Notes under the pieces: generated by a model
The model's database searches: none
Told to the model about the DNA's origin: nothing
The model's input: only the letters and a program-made list of their open reading frames with translations
Assembly (NCBI GenBank): GCA_026545225.1
Contig: CM048849.1
Span: 42,804,336-42,868,335 of the forward strand
Origin: Cornus controversa
Taxonomy: Eukaryota > Streptophyta > Magnoliopsida > Cornales > Cornaceae
Reading direction: 5' to 3'
DNA length: 64,000 bases
Made by a program: the position numbers and the translations under genes
Part shown: positions 1-12,086 of the stretch, one piece after another
Numbering within the stretch: position 1 is the first letter of the stretch
Layout of the letters: every line of letters begins with the position of its first letter

Positions 1-2323
1 TTCCCGAAAATTCTAAAAAAATTTGGGTAATCTTTGGGGACAGAATGCTCTTGGGTTTTAAATTTCAAGTCAAATTGAGGTTCCCTTGTGGCTAAAGTAG
101 CATAAAAAGTGTGCCTCAAAACTAGAATTTTATTTTCTTTTATTTTGAAAATATTTTAAAAATTCTAAAAAATTCCAAAAAATTCTATAAAAAAAAAAAT
201 TGGGTAACATTTAGGAACAGAATACACTTGGGTTTTAAATTTCAAGTGGAATTGAGCTTCCCTCATCGTTAAATTGTTTTAAAAGTATGCCTTAAAATTG
301 GGTTTTCATTTTCTTTTATTTGGAATTTTTTTTTAAAATATTTGAAAAAATTTAGAAAATTCTAGAATGTTTAAATAGGGTTCTTAGGAACATAATAGAC
401 CCGGAATGCTAGGATTAGAGTTAGGTTTAGATACTTGAGATTTAAATTGAGGTTCTGGCTTTATTGTGGGGTTTTCTTTTTAGTAATTGTTTAATTTCCT
501 TTAATTGATTCTTTGCTTGAATAAAAGTTCTTGATTAATTGTATGTGGTTAAAGCAGTTTATGGGAGTATGTTAAACTTATTTACATTCATAGTATGTTG
601 TGGTATTTTTATTTGTTTAAATTAATAAAGGGGACAATAGAATTTACATGATATTAATTAGCATGCTTTTAAGTATGTTAGATTTTTATTTAAATATTAA
701 CTATCCAGGTGTTTCAAGATTGCCTAATACCTAATAAGGTATCTATACATTATATTTGGCATGTCAAGATTGTCAAGCATGTCGGGATCGCCTAATACTG
801 AATAAGATATCTATACATTATATTTAGCATGTCATGATTGCCAAAACATGTCAGGATCACCTAATACCTAAAAAGGTATTTATACATTATATTTGACATG
901 ACAGGGTTGCGAGGCGTGTCAGGATCGCCTAATACCTAATAGGTATCTATACATTATATTTGGCATGTCAGGATTGCCAGGCGTGTCAGGATCGCCTAAT
1001 ACCTAATAAGGTATCTATACATTATATTTGGCATGTCAGGATTGCCAAGGCGTGTCGGGATCGCCTAATACCTAATAAGGTATCTATACATTATATTTGG
1101 CATGTCGGGATTGCCAAGCGTGTCAGGATCGCCTAATACCTAATAAGGTATCTATACATTATATTTGGCATGTCAGGATTGCCATGCGTGTCGGGATCGC
1201 CTAATACCTAATAAGGTATCTATACATTATATTTGGCATGTCAGGATTGTCAGACATGTCGGGATCGCCAAATACCTAATAAGGTATCTATACATTATAT
1301 TTGGCATGTTAGGATTGTCAGGCATATAGGTATCGCCTAATACTTATTAAGGTATCTTTATATTTTATTTGAGACATGTTAGGATTGCCTAATATCTAAT
1401 AAGAAAGTTTCTCGTTATAAATTCAAGCATGTTAGGATTGCTTCTTGTGTAAACTTAAAACTAGTCTGCACTTGCATTGAGATAATTGATGGGTTAGTGT
1501 AGTGTGTAGGGCTGCTCTATTCTTGGGTCAAGGTTAATTGGGGTATATTTATGAGCTGGTGGGTTATATTTAATTGTATATAAATATAAATTTGTTGTTT
1601 TGGAAAAGGATTATTGGTGGTGGTAGGATAGGTTTGCCTAATACCTTGTAAGGCATTTGTAGATTATTTGGAGGAAGGTATGGTAGGATTGCCTAGAATC
1701 TAATTAGAAAAATTAGTATGTTCAGGCATGTTAGGATTGCCTATGGATTGAACTTTGTAATTTGTTCTACCTTTATTGTGATAATGGATGGGTTGGTTCA
1801 GAACATAGTTCTAGTTATTTCTAAAATAGGAGATTAAATGACTAAACGGTATAATCATATTTATATGTCTTTACTGTCCTCATATAGAGGGTATGTGTAC
1901 CGGTTCTCTAATTGGGTTGTAGTATAGAGAACTTACTCATGGATTTAACCAATTTGTTGATTATTTCAGGTCCAAGACAGTTTCCACCTCGAGGTTAGGG
2001 CGTGAAGTTCGTAGAGCGTGGCAACCATCTTCTCCTTACCAGACTTTAGTGTGGGGACTTAGATCTTTTCATAAAGTATTCACTTTTATGATTTTTGGTT
2101 AAAGGGGTCCTTGAGTTACAGGACTTCTAAGTTGTATTGTTCAGACTAGTGTTATGTTTATTTAATGTTATTTATTATTTCAGTTAGACTTTCCTTTCAG
2201 CATTTATAAATCTTTTCTTTTGTCCTTGTATTATATGTTTGTTTGCCATTAGTTGTTGGTATCCCTTATGTTTTATGTGTGAGACTGACCACCTCATGCG
2301 TGAAATTTGTAGCGAGTATTTCA
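1..2323 (+). repeat. 5' LTR of the chromovirus, left end off the window
   Basis: The right end is set by CA at 2322-2323 just before the primer binding site. The sequence is AT-rich, with three diverged direct repeats at 1-380 (each with a run like ttctaaaaaaattc followed by gggtaa) and a 68-bp tandem array. It cannot be aligned to the 3' LTR here because the two visible parts are opposite ends of the LTR. Confidence 0.65.
700..1385. repeat. 68-bp tandem array, about nine to ten copies
   Basis: A unit containing ggcatgtcaggattgcc and gatcgcctaatacc recurs about every 68 bp, and copies become more diverged at both ends. Each unit also holds two related sub-blocks (catgtcaggattgcc and gtgtcaggatcgcc), so the unit is itself an old duplication. 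Looser relatives continue to about 1750. It lies inside an LTR. Confidence 0.9.
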
Positions 2324-2325
2324 GT

Positions 2326-2337
2326 TGGTATCAGAGC
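2326..2337 (+). other. Primer binding site (initiator Met tRNA type)
   Basis: TGGTATCAGAGC sits two bases after the LTR end CA, the usual position and sequence for priming by initiator Met tRNA in plant Ty3 elements. Confidence 0.85.
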
Positions 2338-2474
2338 ATTCTAGGTTCATGTATTCTCAGGTCCTTTGGGTCTATCATACTGTATCTTCTGCGTTGCGTA
2401 TTCTAATAAATAGAATCTACGTATATGACTGATCGCACTCTATATGTTTTAGTCTATTGTTGGGGTATTATTCA

Positions 2475-2640
2475 GATGTCACCCCGTAGGAGGAGGAATG
2501 TGAACCAAAACTAGAGTCAGTTCTGATAAATAGTAAACTCGGTCGTGATTTACTCGATACGGGTGCATTCCACTCGTTTGTATCTCGGTCATAGGTTAGA
2601 CTATCTGGTATAGTTATCAGTCGTGTAGTTCTCCATTTAA
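2475..2640 (+). pseudogene. Chromovirus gag start joined to a protease scrap
   Basis: An ATG at 2475 opens a 12-residue frame rich in arginine (MSPRRRRNVNQN) that resembles chromovirus Gag N-termini and stops at 2511-2513. At 2520-2640 a second stretch encodes an aspartic-protease active-site motif DTGA (2556-2567) followed by a stop. The DNA between these parts in a whole element has been deleted. No functional product is possible. Confidence 0.6.
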
Positions 2641-2759
2641 AATTTATACACCATTCAGAGTTAGTATGATTTTATGAGGAAGTTGTGAGCAGGTCACCAT
2701 AGATATTGGTAGACTTTGATATTGGGAGTTCATCTTCCACTTTGTGAATTTGCTTATAA

Positions 2760-3433
2760 CAGTAGTTATTAGAAGACTATTTGTATGACACCATTTGAGG
2801 CTTTGTATGGACGACCATATTGGTCTCCTATTTGTTGGATACAAGTTTGTGGGAAACGAATTTTTTTTTTTTTTGGGTCCAGAGTTCATTAAAGATATAT
2901 CATGGAAAGTTGCTCTCATTAGAGATCATATGCGCACTGCCCAGAGTAGGCAGAAGTGTTATGATGATAGTCAAAATCATGCCTTAGAGTTCAAAGTGGG
3001 GGAGCAGGTGTTGCTTAAGGTCTCTCCTATGAAGGGAGTGATGCGGTTTGGGAAAAAGAGAAAATTATCGCCTTGTTTTGTGGGTTCTTTCATGATTACC
3101 GATGGGGTTAGGGTGGTAGCGTACAAATTGACATTACCAGACAAAATGCACAGGATGCATAATGTCTTTCATGTGTCTACGTTGCAAAAATTCCTTAGGG
3201 ATGAGGATACCTATCAGCATATTGAGGTTGGGGAGATTGAGTTTCAGCCAGATCTAACATATATGGAGCAACCTTACTGTATTCCTGACCGTAGGAACCA
3301 GGTCCTTCGCTCCAAGACTATTTATTTAGTTCGTGTTCAGTGGAGCCACCACCATGAGGCGGAGTCCACTTGGGAAAGGAAAGATGAAATAAAGGCAAAA
3401 TATCCAGAGCTTTTTATTTCAGGTGGGAAGTAA
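2760..3433 (+). pseudogene. Integrase C-terminus plus chromodomain
   Basis: The segment begins with an integrase motif (TPFEALYGRP near 2790) in one frame. After a T-run at 2863-2875 it continues in the frame that ends at 3433. The later part has the GKKRKLSPCFVGSF region of the integrase tail, then NVFHVSTLQKF, then a chromodomain with tryptophans in the VQWSHH and STWE motifs. In chromoviruses the chromodomain steers integration to marked chromatin. The homopolymer T-run is the likely frameshift point, and the catalytic core is absent. The call rests on motif recognition. Confidence 0.8.
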
Positions 3434-3459
3434 ATTCTGAGGACGAAATTCCTCTTTTT

Positions 3460-3471
3460 AGGGGGGAAGAA
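3460..3471 (+). other. Polypurine tract
   Basis: aggggggaagaa abuts the TG that opens the 3' LTR, as expected for plus-strand DNA priming. Confidence 0.8.
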
Positions 3472-4505
3472 TGTAATACCCCATAAATTTTGAGGATATT
3501 TAAATTGAGTTTTTTTTATTTAATTGGGTTTTAATTATTTAAATATTTTTTTGTTAATTTTTGTTAATGCCTGTTTAATTGTTTAATGTGGATGTTTGAA
3601 TTGTTGCTAGGTGTTGATTTATTTTTAATTATGTGTGAATTATTTGTTATTAATGTAGTTTTATTTTAAATAAAAATAGGTGGGTTTTTGTGATGCATGT
3701 TCTTTTCATTTTTATTTTTAGCAGATTAGGCTAGATTGTTAGGTTGGGCTATATATATATATATATATATTATTTTTAGGTGGGCTAAGTATTTATATTT
3801 ATTAATATAATTATTTAGGAATTTTTATTTTAGTTTTCTAGAAAGAAAATTAAAATAAAAAGAAAAGAAAAGAGGGTTAGGATTTCTGTCATTTACACGC
3901 ACAGATACCAAAAAAGCGTAGATGGAAGAGAGAAAGGAGAGAAGGAGTGATTCATTGAGATTGGTTCTTCTACGTCAAAAAGGTAAGTTCGAACTCTTCT
4001 CTTCCCCTTTGAATCTGTAAACATATATATTATTTGTATATGCAGGCTACTGGAATATTTTTTTATATATTTAATTATGAAATTAAATGTTTATGCATGC
4101 TAAGGATGATTCTGTGAATTAAACATGAAGATTCGGGGGGTTTGGAACTGCTATAGGGTAATTTCCCATATGTATATGCATGTATATATGACTGTATAGG
4201 CTGGTGTGTGTGTATATATATATATATATACATGTATATATATATGTATATGTACGGACATGAAATTGGGTTTAATGTATTCATCAATTTCGAAGGTTTT
4301 TGTTCCGATTAATAGGTAGATCTTGCTTCCCCGAACAATCCTTAAAAGTTTGGTTGCGAACTGTTGGGAAGATTGACGGGAAATTGGGTTTGAAATTTTA
4401 GATTTTAAAACTTGAAATTGGGCATTTTTGATTTAGATAGGGAGAGGATGATTTTGGTACCAATGCGTTGCTTATATCGAGATGAGTTCAATGGTATATT
4501 CATAC
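3472..4505 (+). repeat. 3' LTR of the chromovirus, right end lost
   Basis: It starts TGTAATACCCC, typical of this lineage. It contains an (AT)n run at 3751-3770 and a TA/TG-rich run at 4210-4255. No terminal CA or target duplication was found; homology to a different duplicated block begins soon after 4505-4590, so the LTR appears truncated. Confidence 0.65.
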
Positions 4506-5129
4506 TTATTGAATGTTCGTGTTCTTTCGTTTACCCTTCTACAAGGATTGTAACGTTAGCTTGAAGTCAGCAGGAATTGTAACGTTACCCTTCCACATCA
4601 AGTTTTTGTCAGAGAGGAGTGAGTGTGGGTATAGGACAGAGTCTGTTGTACTTTGCTTCGACGATAATAAATTTGGTTATTCGGGGCTACAAAGCCTCAC
4701 TCGTGATTTTTTCTTCATTTGAATTTTTCACGTATATCTAATGCATTCTTTACTTTATTGCACTTTATTTATTTACTTATTTTATGGGATTGCTTTAATT
4801 TTTAATTGGACTTAAAATTAGGATAACTTGAAAAAATTAAGCAAACGAGCGAGTAAAACTATTCACCCCCTCTAGGTTTTAAACAAATTTTTGTAGCCGC
4901 TTCCGCAACGTGCAACTTACAGAGGTCCCACCTAAGGACTCCTCATCCTGCAAGCTTCCTACGAAAAACTATCAAAAGATGTCTCACCTCCTCGATAAGC
5001 TCTTAGCCTCGAGTTTTGCATGATATCTTGTCGCTACGTTTTTCTTGGAAGCCTCAATGAGATGCCCATTTCAAAACCTCGAGATGCACATTTAGCGGTG
5101 TACGCAACCCTCGTGCACACTTGAATCAA

Positions 5130-5360
5130 ATTCTTGAGACATCTTTCCTAAGTCACTCAAAACCCTAGAGCACCTACCCAAGTCATTTAAAACCCTAAGA
5201 CACCCTCTTAGATCATTCAAAACCCTAGGACACCTCTCCCAGGTCACTCAAAACCCTGGGGCACCTACCCTAGCTCATTTAAAATCCTGATACACCATCT
5301 CAAGTCACACAAAATTTTGGGTAAACTCCTCTTGAGTCAAAATGTTGGGACACCGTTCCC
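5130..5360. repeat. Degenerate 32-bp tandem repeat
   Basis: Units of the form aagtcattcaaaaccctaggacacc recur six to seven times. The same array is present in the paralogous block at about 52230-52450, so it predates the duplication. No coding sense was seen. Confidence 0.75.
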
Positions 5361-5839
5361 AAATCACACCTCAAAATAAAATCCCTCAACCTTAAGACCC
5401 TTGAAAGATTCTTCTTTTACAATGAAAAATATCATTTATACACGACTAGCCTTCTACGATTGTACGAACCTCACCCGCACAGGGGGACTAATGTAGGTAG
5501 TAATCTATTTCAGTCGACATTGCATCGTCACATCATCAACAATGACCCACTTAGTTTGGTCAAACAGTCAACGGGCAAGTTATGTGGCACATACCATGTC
5601 ATCAAACTAAAGACTTGAAGACCTGAGTTGGGAACAAGACTCAGGAATAATTGGGATTTGAGAAAGTACTTAGTTTGGTGGCTGAAGTTGAGGGTCTGTC
5701 AAGTCAATCCTCAACTTGACTTGTAGAGAAAAAAATATCATTTTGACTTCTGTACCACTTATTCCTATTTTAATTAACATTGTTTTATAATTATTTGAGA
5801 AATTGATTTTTTTTATTTATTGTGTTAATAAACCCACAT

Positions 5840-5889
5840 GTGATGTCATATGATGACATCACCCTCTTTTCCACTTGGCCTATAAAAGG
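5840..5889 (+). promoter_or_regulatory. Candidate promoter: inverted bZIP-like sites and TATA box
   Basis: GTGATGTCAT (5840-5849) and its exact reverse complement ATGACATCAC (5853-5862) are separated by ATG, and TATAAAAGG lies 18 bp further on. The same arrangement is kept at 53003-53051 (TATAAAAT). The layout resembles an LTR promoter; the family is not identified. Confidence 0.5.
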
Positions 5890-6813
5890 ATGTTATCCAA
5901 GGCCAAGAAGGAGAATGTCCACGGAAGGATCCCGGAAGAACAAGAAGAGAGCTCTCATGCTCTCTCTCACACCCATCTTATATTCATGCTTTCTCCATAT
6001 TTTATCACCATTTATGAAGTAGTCAACGGTTTTGTTTTGCGCACTGCCATCTTTGTTCTCTCTCTCAAATTTGTCTGGGTTTCCACCTATCTCAGTCCGC
6101 CTTGGATCTCTGTCATATTGCGAGTGATGCCTCATTTATATTTTATCTTGTGTTATTTCAAGAACCCCAACAACGTAGTGATAGGATCCACTAAAATAAA
6201 TGTATTTTTACATATGTGACAAGGTACAATTGGATGATGACACTTATGACATGGCACTCCCGTTACAAAGAAGATTTTTTCTCAATATTGGAATATATGA
6301 TTTTGTAATTTGCTTAAATACCTTTGAATTGTCCCTGAATCTTTTACGCATCTATTCTTTTTTATTATATATATTTAAGCTATTAGATAAAATCAAATTT
6401 CCTCTTGGCCTATTTAAACTAGTTTGCATTAAAAAAGAAGTTACTTAATTATGCTAAAATAAGTTATAACAACCACATCATGCAGCCTCCACCAAGTCAT
6501 TGAAGAGTCTTTGGAAAGCTGTCATTCACGAGGAGATTTTATATGTTTAAGTAATTATATTAAGTCTAGATTAATTAGTTAGGACTTAAGTAAGGGTGAA
6601 TTACTCTGACCTTATGAGAGTAAATAGTCAGTCTTCGGTTGCTTTCCATGGACCCAAACATTGTCCTGTGAAAGACCGTATGATGTAGAGAGAGTGAAAT
6701 GGTTTATTTTTCTTTACTTATCAATGTTAACTTTGTTGATTAGCAAGTTGGAATTTTTAGTCAATTCATGAATCAAACTAGTACAGTATACAAGCAATAT
6801 AGTAAACATATCT

Positions 6814-7307
6814 TGTTGGATCATTAATCCAACGTTGGGCATATATGTGAATAATTATGTGCTGCAGACTGTCAAATAAGTTTAAGCCTAATTAAAAGTG
6901 ATCTGTTAAGTTTTCAGTAATTTGGACTTTAATGTATTTGATAGGGTGTGGGTCTTTAATGTGTAGAGACTAAAGGGTAATTTCTATTTTTATGATGGGT
7001 TAAAATAGAAATACCGAAAGATAACAAGGTAGTTACCTATATATGGTGGTTATGGTCCCCAAATTACACGTAGGGTTTATTCTTTCTGACATCCCATCAT
7101 CAGAGAGAAAAATACAGGGAGAAAACTAAAGGGCTCTCTAAGGGAAACATGTTGATCTGGAAGGTCAACCGCACAATTCTAGAGAGCAATTGGTGGATAT
7201 GGATTTAAGTACGCTTTAACTTATTTGTTGATTCATTCTTGATGATCCGACATGAACAATTCTATGATTTTAGGTGATGGTTTTCACCAAAGAATTATTT
7301 TCTAACA
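6814..7307 (+). repeat. Copia 5' LTR (494 bp)
   Basis: It starts TGTTGGATCATTAATCC and ends TTCTAACA. It keeps a segment of about 31 bp around 6937-6967 lying between two copies of tttaatgt; the 3' LTR at 12087 lacks it. Confidence 0.92.
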
Positions 7308-7308
7308 A

Positions 7309-7322
7309 TTTGTATCAAAGCC
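7309..7322 (+). other. Degenerate copia primer binding site
   Basis: tttgtatcaaagcc matches the Met-tRNA type TTGGTATCAGAGCC with a few changes, right after the LTR. Confidence 0.65.
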
Positions 7323-7551
7323 TAAATCATGTTGAATTACTAGGAAATAATTTTCAATTTTTTGGTTGATGATGGTTCCGGCCAAACAGTATTTCTGCCA
7401 AAATTGTTGTTTACTTGAATTTATTTTGATGCTGAGATATGTATATATATATATAAAGGAATTAGTTTTCGTATATCATGTATATTGATTTTGGTCATGA
7501 CTTTTATGTATATACTTGATACTTGATATCATTGAATCAGATTTGAGGCTG

Positions 7552-7583
<32 letters not shown>

Positions 7584-8054
7584 TGTGGGAATATGTTGAT
7601 ATTCCCATAGGATAAATTTTGGTGTAATTTTAAATTCAAATATCGACATGTTTATATATATTTTGAGATGAATTAATTGAAACAGCATGTCGCCAAAGTG
7701 ACATTTCTTGTGGAAGTTAATTTTGTTTTGAAATATAAACGGTTGTGTGCATGTAACTTATTTGAATATTAATCGGCCCAAAGTAAGGTCAATATTTAAC
7801 AGAATTGCATGTGGACCTGTGGTAATAAACGCGAAATGATTATTTGATTTTACATGTGAATAATAAATTGGCCCAAAGGAAGATTTATTATTCGATATGG
7901 TCTTATTATCAATATTTGATTACTACACCAAGATATCACTTACAAGTTAATATTTTGTCCAAAGATAAAATATTAATGTAATGCTCGGTATCTTGAGATG
8001 GAGTTTACCTTTATTTGAATTTATTTTTTGTTTTGAAACTTACATGAGCTTATT

Positions 8055-8952
8055 TTGTTTGTTGTTCTCTGCCCAGTTTTGACTCCTGTTAATATTACTG
8101 CCAACGTAAACTTTATTCCTATGCTAAATGGCTCTAACTTCAGGTCATGGAAAAAGAATATCTTAATAGTTCTCGGAGTCATGGATCTCGACCTTGCGTT
8201 AAGGGCTGATTCTCCCCCACCTCTTATGGATAAGAGTACCTCTACTGACAAGAGGGATATGGAAAGGTGGGAGAAATCAAATCGCATGTGTATGATGATC
8301 ATGAAGAAGGCCATTCTAGAAGTATTCAGGGGCACAATGTCTAAAAAAATCACTACAGCTAAGGAGTTCCTTGCAGATATTGACAAGAGGTTTGTCAAGA
8401 ACGAAAAGGCTTAAATAGGTACGCTCTTGACAAGTCTAATTTCAATGAGGTATAAGGGCAAAGGAAATATCAGGGAGTACATCCTAGAGATGTCTCATCT
8501 TACTTCCAAGCTGAAAGCACTTAAGCTTGAACTCTCAGAGGACTTGCTGATGCATCTAGTTTTAATATCCCTTCCGACATAGTTTAGCTAGTTTAAGGTG
8601 AGCTACAACTGTCAAAAAAAGACTACTCGGTCTCTGAGTGAGCTCATCTCACACTATGTTCAGGAAGAGGAAATGCTTAAGCAAGATAAGGCAGAGAGTG
8701 CTCACCTAGCCTCGACCTCTAAGGACAAGGGAAAGAAAAGGAAGAAGGATAAGGAAGCTGTAGATACGACACCTCAAAAGAAACAACAAAAGACACCGAA
8801 TGATTTGGATGGTACTGGTTGTTTCTTCTATGGAGCTGAAGAATATAAGAAGAAGCAATGCACCAACTATCACCCATGGTGTGCTAAGAAAGGTATGCTT
8901 CTTAATTTGGTTTGTTCTGAGCGTAATTTAACTTCGATACCTAGACACACAT
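8055..8952 (+). pseudogene. Copia gag (decayed)
   Basis: Gag-like sequence with FIPMLNGSNFRSWKKN near the start runs to a stop at 8412-8414. It resumes in another frame (YKGKGNIREYILEMSHL), meets further stops near 8580, and continues to a lysine-rich stretch with a zinc-knuckle remnant near 8817-8860. There the central Cys and His of the CCHC knuckle are replaced (CFFYGAEEYKKKQC). A leader of about 740 bp with an (AT)n run (7553-7581) precedes it. It would package the RNA in an active element; this copy cannot. Confidence 0.8.
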
Positions 8953-11651
8953 AGTGGATAGATTCTGGTGCAATAACTCACATCAGTGTGTCTATGCAGG
9001 GTTGCCTGAGTTGTAGAAAGCCAAGTGATGCTAAATATATATCTATGTGGGTGATGGGAAGATGGTTCAAGTTGAGGCAATAGGAAAATTTAGATATTGT
9101 TAAAGACTAGATATTATTTGGATCTTAATGCGACTTTTATTGTACCATCTTTTAGACGAAATTTGATTTCTATTTCTGCTTTGGACAAATCTGGTTATTC
9201 TTGTTTATTTAGGAATAGAAAATTTAGTTTGTTTTATTATTCAAAATTGGTTGGTTCTGGTTCTTTGTCAGTAATCTTTATTTGATTGATACAATTGATT
9301 CATTTCATGAATCCCTGCATTTAAGTACACGACCAAGAGAAAATTAACCAGTGAGAATTCAGCTGCATTATGGCACAAAAGATTAGGTTATATCTCCAGA
9401 CGGAGAATAGAGAGACTTGTGTCTGATGAAATTCTCGATCCCTTAGATTTCACAGATTTTGATGTATGTGTTAACTGTATAAAAGGAAAACAAACCAACA
9501 AAAGGAGATTTGAAGCTGACAGGACTTTGGACGTCTTAGAACTTATACATATAAATATTTGTGGGCCATTCCCTATGGTTGCTTGTAATGGTTAACAATA
9601 CTTTGTAACGTTCATAGACGATTTTTCTAGATATGACTATATATATCTCATTCATGAAAAGTCACAGTCGCTGGAGTTCAAAAATTATAAGGCTGAAGTT
9701 GAGAACCATCTCAGCAAAAGGATTAAAAGCATCAGATCTAATCGTGGTGGTGAGTACTATGGTAGATATGACAGTTCAGGTGAACAACGTCCAGGACGGT
9801 TTGCTAAGTTCCTAGAGGAATGCGGTATCATCCCACAGTACACTATGCCAGGTTCGCCCACTATGAATGGTTTTACTGAAAGATTAAATAGGACTTTTAA
9901 GGGCATGGTGAGGAGTATGATTAGTCATTCTACCTTACCAGAATCACTCTGGGGAGAAGCACTTAAGATTGTAGCATATATCCTTAACAGAGTTCCAATT
10001 AAAGCCACTGCCAAAACTCTTTACGAACTTTGGACAGGCAAAGAACCTAGTCTAAAGCACTTATATGTTTGGGGATATCCAGCTGAGGCAAGGCCTTATA
10101 GGCCTAATGAAAAGAAACTGGACTCAAGGACGGTGAGCTACTATTTTATTGGATACTCTGAAAGATCCAGAGGGTACAAGTTTTATGATCCCACGACTAA
10201 GTCGATTTTCGAGTCGGGAAATGCCCGGTTCTTTGAGGATGTAGAGCTTGCGGGGGGAGATACAGTTAGAGACTTTGTCTTTGAGGAGGAATATGTTGAT
10301 ATTCCCACAGGTGTTATTGGCATTGATTAGGATTCTATTCCTAACCTTGTTCAAAACATAACAAATCAAGACAATGTCGAAGAACCTCCAATTCAAGAAA
10401 TTGTTCCAGAAGAACAAACTCTAGCACCTCAAGAACTTATGCCATTAAAGAGGTCCATTAGAGAGAGAAGAAGTGTAGTGCCAGATGCCTACATTGTATT
10501 TCCCCAAGAACATGAGGTAGATATTAATGTGATGGAAGATGATCCTATCAACTTTCGTCAAGCCATGGAAAGTTCTAACTCTCAAAAGTGGATTGATGTT
10601 ATGAATGAGGAGATTAAGTCCATGAAGGATAATGACTTGTGGGATCTTGTCCCATTGCCAGAAGGTGCGAAACCCATTGGTTGCAAATGAATATTTAAGA
10701 GCAAGAGGGATTCAAAAGGTGATGTGGAAAGATACAAGGCACATCTTGTTGCAAAGGGCCTTACACAGAAATAAGGCATCGACTATAAAGAGACTTTCTC
10801 TCCAGTTTCTTCGAAAGACTCATTCAGGATTATAATAGCATTAGTGACACATTTCAATATTGAGTTACATTAGATGGATGTCAAGATAGCGTTTCTCAAT
10901 GGTAACATTGATCAGACGATCTACATTGCGCAGCCAAAAAACTGTGTCGGGAGACCCAAAAAATACGGTTTGCAAACTTAAGAAATCCATCTATAGACTC
11001 AAACAAGCATCTCGACAATGATATTTCAAGTTTCATCAAGTGATCATCTCATTCGGTTTTGAGATAAATTTGGTCAATGATTGTAAGTACCATAAGTACT
11101 GTGGGAGCAAACATATTTTTTTGGTTTTATATGTCGATGATATCTTGCTTGTCAGCAATGATATAGGTTTATTGCACGAAACCAAGAGATTTCTAGCTAA
11201 AAATTTTGAGATAAAAGATCTTGGTGACGCATCTTTTGTATTAGGCATTCAAATACACCAGGATCGCTCTCGGGGTATTCTTGGATTGTCACAAAAGAGC
11301 TACATCAAAAATGTTCTCAAGAGATATAGCATGCAAGATTGCAAACCAAGTGATAATTTTGTCACGGGGCTGCGCATAGTGGACGGTATTGAAAGACCAC
11401 TCAAGTTATTTTGTGACAATAAGTTAGCAGTTCTGTATTCCAACAACAACAGAAGCTCGTCGAAGTCAAAACATATAGACATCAAGTTCCTAGTAGTTCA
11501 AGAAATAATTCAGAGTGGACAGTTGTCTATAGAGCACATCGGAACAAACTCCATGGTTGCGGATCTACTTACTAAGGGATTGTCACCCAAAGTGTTTCAT
11601 GAGCACACTACTCGTACGGGTGTCATATCAATTGATGATTTCCAATTTTAG
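8953..11651 (+). pseudogene. Copia pol: protease, integrase, reverse transcriptase, RNase H (decayed)
   Basis: In order: protease WIDSGA (8955 on); a pre-integrase region with LWHKRLGY (about 9370); the integrase core, with IDDFSRYDY, a DRGGEY-type motif that reads NRGGEY, and [13 protein letters not shown] (9845-10000); then reverse transcriptase from about 10540, with YVDD near 11130; and RNase H ending with HIGTNSM and LTKGL by 11651. Stops break it at about 9594, 10328, 10688 and 10870, among others. Between QDCKP and NFVTGL (about 11340-11365) an in-frame deletion has removed the joint between reverse transcriptase and RNase H. The same scar is in the two downstream partial copies. Confidence 0.9.
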
Positions 11652-12086
11652 TGGGAGTTTGTAATTTTAGATGCTTTTATGATATAGACATTTTACAGTT
11701 ATTTCATTTTATGGATATTTTGAGGTTATTTTCTGCAGAAATAAAGTTTTGGTTTATTTACACTCTGATTTAAGTATGGTTTGATCTCACTAAGGTTTAA
11801 GGGTGGACCAGTTGAAAATAAGCAAGTTAAGATCACATTGCATGAAATTTCCATGCTACACATCCACATCATGATCTCTGTCAATCAGTTGTATCGGCAT
11901 ACGTGACCATTGATAGGTTGAGTTATGACAGTTGTAACGAAGGTGGCTTTGATCCTATGTTGGTATAATTGATGAACCAGATTGGTTATAGATATATTTT
12001 GGTAATGACAGCAAAGTTTAGCTCGTTCGGTTATTTTTTTTGCAAAGTATAATTATAAAGTTACACATATAGCCCAAGTGGGAGAT

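Larger units (their letters stand above)
1..4505 (+). mobile_element. Ty3 chromovirus remnant (Tekay/Del-like), internally deleted
   Basis: The order is: an LTR running off the left edge, a Met-tRNA-type primer site (2326), a gag start, a protease scrap with DTGA, an integrase tail with chromodomain, a polypurine tract, then a second LTR opening with TGTAATACCCC. Only about 1.1 kb lies between the LTRs, so nearly all of gag, reverse transcriptase, RNase H and the integrase core is gone. The chromodomain after integrase places it among chromoviruses. The 3' LTR seems cut near 4505, where a different repeat begins. Lineage is from family knowledge; boundaries at both outer ends are uncertain. 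Confidence 0.8.
4590..6813. repeat. Duplicated block, body A part 1 (matches 51695-53920)
   Basis: This stretch aligns base for base over long runs with 51695-53920, at an offset of about 47.1 kb. Shared landmarks include the 32-bp repeats, the paired bZIP-like sites and the TATA box. It carries no intact gene. The first 300 bp look like the end of a copia LTR (the ctattcaccccctctagg type), and the middle resembles another LTR with a promoter. It is ended at 6813 by the copia insertion and resumes at 12539. Confidence 0.85.

Noticed and set aside
700-1385. CRISPR-like regular repeats
   Set aside because: There are no unique spacers between conserved repeats; the whole 68-bp unit repeats, and the context is a plant LTR.
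4513-6448. Small host genes in body A
   Set aside because: The frames are not conserved with the paralogous copy at 51.7-53.6 kb (indels shift them) and have no domains.
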